Shown one piece after another: positions 1 through 5,039 of a stretch of 7,117 nucleotides of DNA. Positions within the stretch are counted from its first letter, which is position 1, and every line of letters begins with the position of its first letter. The stretch is from Alistipes sp. Lineage in GTDB: Bacteria; Bacteroidota; Bacteroidia; Bacteroidales; Rikenellaceae. The notes under the pieces were generated by a model. That model did not search any database. It had not been told where the DNA came from and saw only the letters and a program-made list of their open reading frames with translations. Both the position numbers and the translations under genes were made by a program. The DNA is taken from positions 1 through 7,117 of the forward strand of contig JAFYOF010000041.1 of NCBI GenBank assembly GCA_017560305.1, written 5' to 3'.

Positions 1-92
1 CGAAACATATTGACGATGAAAGCCGAGCGGACACTCATCGAATCAACCTTTGACGCAGGCTCACGACGCGAACTCTTTCTCTTCTTTGCCAT
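1..92 (-). CDS. N-terminal fragment of an unidentified basic protein (runs off window)
   Basis: An open frame starts at an ATG (90-92) and stays open to the window edge, giving 30 codons. It begins MAKKRKSSRREPASK and ends in the more hydrophobic stretch SAFIVNMF. The first ten residues hold six Lys/Arg, followed by a short polar linker. This would suit a cytoplasmic basic tail ahead of a first membrane segment, but too little is visible to show that. Its start lies only nine bases after the stop of the M20 gene, and no terminator hairpin is visible in that gap, so it is probably the next gene of the same operon. No Shine-Dalgarno sequence is seen, as is usual in Bacteroidota. I do not recognise the family and assign no function. 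The start codon is plausible from its position, but the fragment is short. Confidence 0.6.
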   Translation of the reverse strand, partial: MAKKRKSSRREPASKVDSMSVRSAFIVNMF

Positions 93-101
93 AATGCTAA
101 C

Positions 102-1208
102 CTATTTGTTTAAAATACTCAAAGCCAACTGATACATAAACTCCTCGCCCACATCCAGCGCCTTCTCATCAGGCAGGAACATAGCCGTGTGCGAGCGACC
201 CGACGCCTGACCCACGCCAAGGCGGTAGAACACCGATGGGTAGAGCTGGGTGTAGTAGCCGAAATCCTCCGCCGTGGTGCGCATCTCCAAATCACGCACC
301 TTGAAGCCTCGGCTCTCGGCCAAGAGCATCGCCTCGTATGTCAGTTGCACATCATTTTCAACGCAGGGGTAGCCGTGGCGGATATCCACCTCTACCTCCA
401 CATCATATTTATACTCAATCTCCTGCGCCACATTGGCAATCATATCCTTCACGCGTGCGCGCAGTTTTTCACTAAAGGTACGCATCGTACCCTGACTTGT
501 CACCTTGTCGGGAATGACATTGGTTGCTCCCTCGGCAATGACGCGACCGATAGATACCACACAATCATCGCTGTTGAATGTATGCAGGCGCATAATGAAA
601 TCCGCCATAGCCACCACGGCGTCCTTTATCCTGTGGCGCATCGCAGCGTGACCTCCCACGCCCTTGATAGCGAAATGCAACTCATCGGTCGATGCCATAA
701 ACTTACCCGGGCAGAAGCCTATCTCGCCCACCTCAAGGTCGGCATCCACATGCTCGCCAATGACCGCCGCGACATCGTAATCCTTGAAAGGCTGCTCCTC
801 CAGCACATACTTCGCACCGCCTGGGTTACACTCCTCGCCTGGCTGGAACACCGCCAGCAGAGTGCCCTCAAAATCGGGGTTGGCCTTCAGGCGCTTGAGC
901 ACACCGAAGAGCACCGCCGCGTGGCAGTCGTGACCACAACCGTGCATCACACCCTCGACCTCCGATGCCCACTCCACGCCCGTTTTCTCTACGATTGGCA
1001 GGGCGTCAATATCGGCACGCAACACCACACATCGTTTCAGGTTGCCTCGGCGACCCTCGATGCGGGCAAGGATGCCTGTCTTTGCTATCGGGCAATGCTC
1101 GATGCCGAGCAAGTCGAGTTGCTCGGAGATAAACGCCGCCGTACGATGCTCCTCGAACGATAGTTCGGGATGACGATGGAGTTCACGACGAAATTGTTTG
1201 GTATCCAT
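102..1208 (-). CDS. M20 family (M20D-like) metal-dependent amidohydrolase / peptidase
   Basis: Predicted cytoplasmic hydrolase of amide bonds in N-acyl amino acids or small peptides; the family includes hippurate hydrolases, IAA-amino acid hydrolases and N-acetyl-diaminopimelate deacetylases. The chain is 368 residues, normal for M20D, with no signal peptide. Visible motifs in order are HRHPELSFEEH (11-21), LRADIDALP (63-71), HGCGHD (89-94; metal ligands C91 and H93), QPGEE (122-126; catalytic and metal glutamates), EHVD with H153, the dimerisation-domain GGHAAM (185-190) with H187, TTAEDFGYY (311-319), and SHTAMFLPDE with H340. All residues expected of an active two-metal enzyme seem present. 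The ATG at 1206-1208 is chosen because HRHPEL should lie about ten residues from the N-terminus. A longer open frame to 1322 would overlap the upstream gene and adds a junk-like Trp/Tyr/Arg-rich extension. The start lies two bases after the methyltransferase stop (TAG-TT-ATG), so translation is probably coupled. The exact substrate cannot be told from sequence. Confidence 0.93.
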   Translation of the reverse strand: MDTKQFRRELHRHPELSFEEHRTAAFISEQLDLLGIEHCPIAKTGILARIEGRRGNLKRCVVLRADIDALPIVEKTGVEWASEVEGVMHGCGHDCHAAVLFGVLKRLKANPDFEGTLLAVFQPGEECNPGGAKYVLEEQPFKDYDVAAVIGEHVDADLEVGEIGFCPGKFMASTDELHFAIKGVGGHAAMRHRIKDAVVAMADFIMRLHTFNSDDCVVSIGRVIAEGATNVIPDKVTSQGTMRTFSEKLRARVKDMIANVAQEIEYKYDVEVEVDIRHGYPCVENDVQLTYEAMLLAESRGFKVRDLEMRTTAEDFGYYTQLYPSVFYRLGVGQASGRSHTAMFLPDEKALDVGEEFMYQLALSILNK

Positions 1209-1210
1209 AA

Positions 1211-2089
1211 CTACTTTATTTTTCTTGGTCGCCAACGGGCAGCCACCTTTGACAAATACTCGATATGAGCGGGAGTAGTACCACAGCATCCGCCCACGAT
1301 ATTCAACCAGCCACCACGGCACAACGCCTCCAGCGGTTTCACAAAACGGTTGGGCGCCTCGCCCACCTGACTCAACGCAGGATATGCCACAAGCGGTTTG
1401 TCACACACCTCCGAGAGCGCCTTGAGTGCCACCTCCAACTGCTTCTGACCCATCGAGCAGTTGAAGCCAACGGCAGCGAACTCCTCCACAGGCAAATCCT
1501 CCATAAACTTCTTGATTGTAGCACCGCTCGCCACTCTGCCCTCCAGACGAGAGAGCACCGCCGCAAGCACAACAGGCATCTCGGGCGAGAGTCTACGCAC
1601 CTGCTCCACCGCAATCTTCACATTCTGCGCATCGAGCGAGGTCTCAATCAATATCAAGTCCACGCCACCATCTATGAGACCCGCCACCTGCTGGGCATAG
1701 GCCTCGGCAACCTGCTCGGCTGTGGTATCGTTGGCAAGGGTCAGGTTGCGTGTTGTCGCACCCACCGAGCCAGCCACAAAGCGAGGATTCTCGGTCGTTG
1801 AGTATTTATCCGCCACACGGCGAGCAATCTCCGCACCCGCACGCGCCAACTCATAGGAGCGCTCCTGCAAGCCATACTCGGCAAGCGACAGAGCATCGGC
1901 GCAGGTTGTGTTTGTGGTGATGATGTCGGCACCCGCCTTGATGTACTCTTCGTGCAGGGTCTCAACCTCTGCGGGGTTCTCGACATTGAGCAACTCCAGC
2001 GAGCCGCGATGACCACGCGCTATGAGCGCCGTGCCCATTGCACCATCCAGCACCACAATCTTGCGTGGCAATAGTTGTCTGAAATTCAT
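1211..2089 (-). CDS. Stand-alone homocysteine S-methyltransferase domain (MetH N-terminal-like)
   Basis: Predicted cytoplasmic zinc enzyme that transfers a methyl group to homocysteine to make methionine. It is a 292-residue single (beta/alpha)8 domain. Family signatures are DGAMGT (15-20), GADIITTNT (53-61), ETSLDAQN (149-156), GFNCSMG (208-214) and GGCCGTTPAHI (266-276), with C211, C268 and C269 as the expected zinc ligands. The C-terminal NIVGGCCGTTPAHI looks more like the first domain of cobalamin-dependent MetH than like MmuM, but no folate, cobalamin or activation domain follows: the gene stops at 1211 and the next product is an M20 hydrolase. The methyl donor is therefore open: S-methylmethionine, S-adenosylmethionine, or a methylated corrinoid protein encoded elsewhere. 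Two usually conserved MetH positions are altered (NTT for NTF, and AYPALS where MetH has a PNAGLP-type loop). It starts two bases after the cyclotransferase stop (TAG-AT-ATG). The general family is secure, the donor is not. Confidence 0.9.
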   Translation of the reverse strand: MNFRQLLPRKIVVLDGAMGTALIARGHRGSLELLNVENPAEVETLHEEYIKAGADIITTNTTCADALSLAEYGLQERSYELARAGAEIARRVADKYSTTENPRFVAGSVGATTRNLTLANDTTAEQVAEAYAQQVAGLIDGGVDLILIETSLDAQNVKIAVEQVRRLSPEMPVVLAAVLSRLEGRVASGATIKKFMEDLPVEEFAAVGFNCSMGQKQLEVALKALSEVCDKPLVAYPALSQVGEAPNRFVKPLEALCRGGWLNIVGGCCGTTPAHIEYLSKVAARWRPRKIK

Positions 2090-2091
2090 AT

Positions 2092-2880
2092 CTATCTTCT
2101 TATAATCTCCACCTCGAAGAGTTTGTTCCAGCGCTTACCCGTAAGGAATATGCGCTTACCCTCATTATCGTAGGCGATTCCGTTCAACACATCAGTATCA
2201 CTCTGCTCATCCTCCGCGGGCAACAGATTGCGGCAATCAACCACACCCTCAACAACACCCGTTGCAGGGTTGATGATTATGATAATATCGGTGGTGTAGA
2301 CATTAGCCCAAATCTTGCCGTCAATCCACTCAAGCTCGTTGATATACTCAACCACCTCGCCTCGCAGCGTAACGGTAATCTTGCCCTCGCGCTTGAAGGT
2401 CTCGGGATTTACCTTGTAGATGTCGGCCGTTCCGTTGGACATATAGAGGCTCTCGCCATCGGTGGTAAGTCCCCAACCCTCGCCCACATAGCGGAAGTCA
2501 CGCAGGCGCTTGCCCGTAAGGTCATAGGTGTGCGCCACGCCATTTGTCCAGGTGAGTTGATAGACCTTGTCACCCAGCACCGTGATGCCCTCGCCGAACT
2601 CCGAGCGAGGCAACTTTGCCAGCACCTCCACAGCGCCCGACTCCAAATCCACCTTCTGCAAGCAAGACTCACCCCACTCGCCAGTACCCTCCCACAGCAC
2701 GCCATCAATGTACTGCAAGCCCTGGGTGTAACTATCGGTCGAGTGCGGATAGACCTTCTTCACCGAAAAGGTGTACTGCACGGGCTCAACCCACTGCGGA
2801 GCACCCTCCAGGCGTTTGGTCTGCGAGCCGCACGCCGTAGCGAAAAGCGAAAGGATAAATATCGTTATAATCTTTTTCAT
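2092..2880 (-). CDS. Glutaminyl-peptide cyclotransferase (glutamine cyclotransferase family) lipoprotein
   Basis: Predicted to cyclise N-terminal glutamine of peptides or proteins to pyroglutamate, releasing ammonia, in the cell envelope. The 262-residue product begins with a lipoprotein signal (MKKIITIFILSLFATAC, acylated Cys17) and has no acidic run after the Cys of the kind linked to surface export in Bacteroidota, so a periplasm-facing anchor is likely. The body matches the beta-propeller plant/bacterial glutamine cyclotransferase family (Glu_cyclase_2): SYTQGLQY (50-57), EGTGEWGES (64-72), FGEGITVLGD (95-104), QLTW (108-111), GWGLTTDG (135-142), SNGT (148-151), NELEWIDGKIWANVY (181-195) followed by TDIIIIINPATG, DVLNGIAYD (230-238) and LTGKRWNKLFEVE (246-258). 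Blade repeats and the conserved acidic, Trp and Asn positions are intact. It is first in its operon, directly behind the promoter at 2896-2926, with an inferred leader of about ten bases. No paralog of the animal-type zinc QC is present. Confidence 0.92.
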   Translation of the reverse strand: MKKIITIFILSLFATACGSQTKRLEGAPQWVEPVQYTFSVKKVYPHSTDSYTQGLQYIDGVLWEGTGEWGESCLQKVDLESGAVEVLAKLPRSEFGEGITVLGDKVYQLTWTNGVAHTYDLTGKRLRDFRYVGEGWGLTTDGESLYMSNGTADIYKVNPETFKREGKITVTLRGEVVEYINELEWIDGKIWANVYTTDIIIIINPATGVVEGVVDCRNLLPAEDEQSDTDVLNGIAYDNEGKRIFLTGKRWNKLFEVEIIRR

Positions 2881-2895
2881 ACCTGTATATTTTTA

Positions 2896-2926
2896 CAAAT
2901 ATACGAAATTTTCGACACGCAACAAA
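2896..2926 (-). promoter_or_regulatory. Bacteroidota-type sigma promoter for the cyclotransferase operon
   Basis: On the minus strand a TTTG (-33 element, 2923-2926) is followed by exactly 19 bases and TATATTTG (-7 element, 2896-2903), a full match to the Bacteroidota consensus TTTG-N19-TAnnTTTG. Transcription should start near 2888-2891, leaving a leader of only about ten bases before the ATG at 2880. The leader is A/T-rich and ends in ACAGGT. The -33 box lies inside the T-tract of the hairpin at 2924-2952. The match is seen in the sequence; its activity is inferred. Confidence 0.75.
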
Positions 2927-2952
2927 AAGTGCCGAGCAAAACCCGACACTTT
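2924..2952 (-). terminator. Second intrinsic-terminator-like hairpin, ending in the next promoter
   Basis: Read on the minus strand, AAAGTGTCGGG (2942-2952) pairs with CTCGGCACTTT (2926-2936) across a five-base loop, giving 11 continuous pairs, two of them G-U. TTTTTG follows directly, its first three T also closing the stem. On the plus strand the two G-U pairs become mismatches, which favours the minus-strand RNA as the functional form. It lies 16 bases beyond the first terminator and probably acts as a backup stop for the GH43 transcript. Confidence 0.65.
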
Positions 2953-2968
2953 ATGACATAAAACCGAT

Positions 2969-3013
2969 AAAAAACAACGGCCGAAACCAAAGTTTACGCT
3001 TCAGTTTCAGCCG
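2969..3013 (-). terminator. Rho-independent terminator of the GH43 transcript
   Basis: On the minus strand CGGCTGAAAC (3004-3013) pairs with GTTTCGGCCG (2978-2987) over ten base pairs, one of them T-G, with a 16-base loop. The tail TTGTTTTTTATC follows. The wobble pair is a mismatch on the plus strand, so the hairpin is oriented for minus-strand RNA. It begins 22 bases after the stop codon of the second GH43 gene, the expected place for the operon end. Together with the hairpin at 2924-2952 it explains most of the 155-base gap from 2881 to 3035. Confidence 0.8.
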
Positions 3014-3035
3014 CTGATGAAGTTATTGCAACCTT

Positions 3036-4004
3036 TTACAACTTATCCTTCTTCACGCCCTCGAAGGTCATCTTCACAGGCAGGATATCGCCGTTAGGAG
3101 CGAAGTGCATCTCGTCGATACAAGTCACACGGTTATCACGCTTGTTTGAGCCCAATGGACGACGGTGGTAAACAATGTAATACTTGTCGCTCTTTGGGTT
3201 GTGAAGCACCGAGTGATGACCAGCACCAGTTGCAACCTCTGAATCCTGCTGAAGGATAACGCCCTTACGCTCAAATGGACCGAATGGAGAGTCTGCAATA
3301 GCATAAGCTACACGATAGTGAGGACCACCCCAGCCGCCTTCCGACCACATAAAGTAGTACTTACCGTCGCGGATGAACATAAATGGACCCTCAACATAAC
3401 CCTTTGGAGTAACCTCCTTATACATTGTGCCATCCTCAAAAGGAACGATGCTCTTGAAGTCATCAGCCATCTTCACGATGTTGCAGTGACCCCAGCCGCC
3501 ATAGTACATATAGTATGTACCATCCTTATCCTGGAACACAAACTGGTCGATTGGCTGTGCACCATTCACGATGTCGTTGATAAGTGGCTTGCCAATCAAG
3601 TCCTTGAAAGGACCCTGTGGCTTGTCAGCAACTGCAACGCCGATACCACCAACCTCGCCTGGGTGAACATCGTTAGCACCGAAGAAGAGATAATATTTAC
3701 CATCCTTCTCAACAGCCGCTGGTGCCCACAATGCCAGACGCAACCAGCTAATGCTGCTTTGATCAATGATACGCTCGTGCTTTTTCCACTTCACCAAATC
3801 CTTTGATGAGAAGCAGTCAAAGTGGAGCTGATTCTCAAAGCGGTCTGACCAGGTTGGATAGATCCAATAAGTCTTACCGAACACAACACCCTCGGGGTCA
3901 GCATAATCACCCTCGAAGACTGGGTTGCCAGCCGTCTTCTGGCCATAAGCCGAAACAGCTACAACAATCGCCATAGCGGCAAATAAAAGGTTCTTTAGTT
4001 TCAT
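3036..4004 (-). CDS. Secreted glycoside hydrolase family 43 protein, paralog A
   Basis: Predicted five-bladed beta-propeller glycosidase acting on arabinose- or xylose-containing glycans outside the inner membrane. The 322-residue product is a single GH43 domain with no carbohydrate-binding module. It begins with a cleavable Sec signal (MKLKNLLFAAMAIVVAVSAYG, likely cut before Gln22) with no lipobox Cys. The inverting catalytic triad is visible: base Asp36 in GDYADPEG, pKa-tuning Asp153 in PIDQFVF, and acid Glu205 in YVEGPFMF. Supporting sites are ALWAPA (91-96), DGTYYMYYGGWG (161-172), SEGGW (221-225), GAGHHSV (260-266) and YHRRPLG (279-285). It lies 12 bases downstream of paralog B and directly ahead of the terminator, so it is the last gene of its transcript. 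From TAGNP onward it differs from B at about 63 of 300 aligned positions. The GH43 subfamily and substrate (arabinofuranosidase, xylosidase, arabinanase or exo-galactanase) are not assignable by eye. No SusC/SusD pair is in the window, so membership of a polysaccharide utilisation locus is not shown. Confidence 0.92.
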   Translation of the reverse strand: MKLKNLLFAAMAIVVAVSAYGQKTAGNPVFEGDYADPEGVVFGKTYWIYPTWSDRFENQLHFDCFSSKDLVKWKKHERIIDQSSISWLRLALWAPAAVEKDGKYYLFFGANDVHPGEVGGIGVAVADKPQGPFKDLIGKPLINDIVNGAQPIDQFVFQDKDGTYYMYYGGWGHCNIVKMADDFKSIVPFEDGTMYKEVTPKGYVEGPFMFIRDGKYYFMWSEGGWGGPHYRVAYAIADSPFGPFERKGVILQQDSEVATGAGHHSVLHNPKSDKYYIVYHRRPLGSNKRDNRVTCIDEMHFAPNGDILPVKMTFEGVKKDKL

Positions 4005-4016
4005 AATATTTAGGTT

Positions 4017-4991
4017 TTACAACTTTGCCTTCTTCACTCCCTCAAATGTCAACTTCACTGGCAAGATGTTACCCTGCTCGTCGAACTCCATCACATCGAT
4101 GCAAGTAACACGGTTGTTACCGTTGTTAGAGCCCAATGGACGACGGTGGTAAACCATATAGTACTGGTCCTTCTTTGCATTGTACATCACAGAGTGGTGA
4201 CCTGCGCCTGTAGCAACCTCAGGATCCTGCTGGAGAATCACACCCTTGCTCTCGAAAGGACCGAATGGAGAATCAGCGATAGCGTATGCTACGCGGTAGT
4301 CTGGACCTGTCCAGCCACCCTCAGACCACATAAAGTAGTACTTGCCGTTGCGCATAAACATAAATGGACCCTCAACATAGCCCTTAGGAGTAACCTCCTT
4401 GTACATATCACCATCCTCGAAAGGAACGATGCTCTTGAAATCGTCAGCCATCTTAACCATATTGCAACGACCCCAACCGCCGTAGTACATATAGTAAGTA
4501 CCATCCTGATCCTTAAATACGAACTGGTCGATTGGCTGTGCACGGTTTACGATAGAGTCGATGAGTGGCTTGCCGAGCAAATCCTCGAATGGACCCTGTG
4601 GCTGGTCAGCAACTGCCACACCGATACCGCCCAACTGCTCGTTGTTCTGGATGTTGTTACAGCTGAAGAAGAGGTAGTACTTGCCATCCTTCTCCAATGC
4701 TGCAGGAGCCCACAATGCGTTGTTGAGCCACTTGATGCGAGTGTTGTCGATGATGCGCTCGTGCTTTTCCCAAGTGATCAAATCCTTTGAAGAGAAGCAA
4801 TCAAGGTAGAGCTGCTCGTGGAAAGGAGCTGAGTAAGTTGGGTAAATCCAATAGGTGTCACCAAATACCAAGCCCTCTGGGTCAGCGTAGTCGCCCTCGA
4901 AAATTGGGTTGCCAGCCGTTGGCTGATCACACGATGTGGCAAGTGATGCAACTGCCACCATCATCAAAAGAATCTTTGCAATCTTTTTCAT
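4017..4991 (-). CDS. Lipoprotein glycoside hydrolase family 43 protein, paralog B
   Basis: Sister of the adjacent GH43 gene and the first of the pair to be transcribed. The 324-residue product starts with a lipoprotein signal (MKKIAKILLMMVAVASLATSC, acylated Cys21). The next residues, DQPTAG, hold no acidic cluster of the surface-export type, so it is probably anchored facing the periplasm, though surface display is not excluded. Catalytic residues match paralog A: Asp37 (GDYADPEG), Asp155 (PIDQFVF) and Glu207 (YVEGPFMF), with ALWAPA, DGTYYMYYGGWG, GAGHHSV and YHRRPLG also intact. Differences cluster in likely loops: residues 53-63 (YSAPFHEQLYL), 83-91 (NTRIKWLNN), 110-120 (one extra residue) and 289-308, while the region around the catalytic acid is nearly identical. 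This is what one would expect of two active enzymes with somewhat different substrate pockets, but that is inference. The start ATG is fixed by the signal peptide. Thirty-eight bases separate it from the peptidase gene, and a candidate promoter lies at 5009-5039. Confidence 0.92.
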   Translation of the reverse strand: MKKIAKILLMMVAVASLATSCDQPTAGNPIFEGDYADPEGLVFGDTYWIYPTYSAPFHEQLYLDCFSSKDLITWEKHERIIDNTRIKWLNNALWAPAALEKDGKYYLFFSCNNIQNNEQLGGIGVAVADQPQGPFEDLLGKPLIDSIVNRAQPIDQFVFKDQDGTYYMYYGGWGRCNMVKMADDFKSIVPFEDGDMYKEVTPKGYVEGPFMFMRNGKYYFMWSEGGWTGPDYRVAYAIADSPFGPFESKGVILQQDPEVATGAGHHSVMYNAKKDQYYMVYHRRPLGSNNGNNRVTCIDVMEFDEQGNILPVKLTFEGVKKAKL

Positions 4992-5008
4992 AATGTATAA
5001 ATTTGGTT

Positions 5009-5039
5009 AAAAATTATTTCCTCATCTATTTATTTCAAT
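5009..5039 (-). promoter_or_regulatory. Candidate promoter for the GH43 pair
   Basis: On the minus strand ATTG (5036-5039) is followed by exactly 19 bases and TAATTTTT (5009-5016). Compared with TTTG-N19-TAnnTTTG there is one mismatch in each box. Spacing is the same as in the full-consensus promoter at 2896-2926, and the predicted start near 5002 would again give a leader of about ten bases. It overlaps the last codons of the peptidase gene. A/T-rich sequence makes chance matches easy, so this is a candidate only; read-through from the peptidase gene is the alternative. Confidence 0.4.

Larger units (their letters stand above)
3036..4991 (-). repeat. Tandem duplication of a whole GH43 gene
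   Basis: The two GH43 genes are head-to-tail copies separated by 12 bases. Homology covers the mature protein from TAGNP to the C-terminus (GVKKDKL versus GVKKAKL), while the signal peptides are unrelated in type. A shared run of 23 identical bases lies at 3376-3398 and 4357-4379 and another of about 20 at the shared GACCACATAAAGTAGTACTT. Synonymous differences are spread along the rest, so this is an old duplication under selection rather than a recent or freshly converted one. Confidence 0.85.

Noticed and set aside
189..1163. A 324-codon plus-strand open frame opposite the M20 gene
   Set aside because: It is exactly antisense to a gene with every M20 motif, is His/Leu/Arg-rich without any domain signature, and has no promoter; it reflects the G+C-rich codon pattern of the real gene.
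1209..1322. N-terminal extension of the M20 protein beyond the ATG at 1208
   Set aside because: It would overlap the end of the methyltransferase gene by over 100 bases and gives a low-complexity Trp/Tyr/Arg stretch absent from the family, whose HRHPEL motif lies near the N-terminus.
2530..2961. Plus-strand open frame running across the cyclotransferase gene and its promoter
   Set aside because: Antisense to a well-supported gene, and its last part crosses the terminator and promoter elements; no family features.
2924..3013. Hairpins as a bidirectional terminator or a small RNA gene
   Set aside because: No plus-strand gene points into the region, the wobble pairs favour the minus strand only, and no separate promoter for a small RNA was seen between the GH43 stop and the hairpins.
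3318..4790. Long plus-strand open frames present in both GH43 genes (3318-3806 and 4146-4790)
   Set aside because: They look conserved between copies only because the sense genes are paralogs. Differences follow the constraints of the GH43 proteins, so they are shadows.
3036..4991. A polysaccharide utilisation locus or a recent transposition event
   Set aside because: No SusC/SusD genes, hybrid sensor or transposase lie in the window, and no inverted or target-site repeats flank the GH43 pair.
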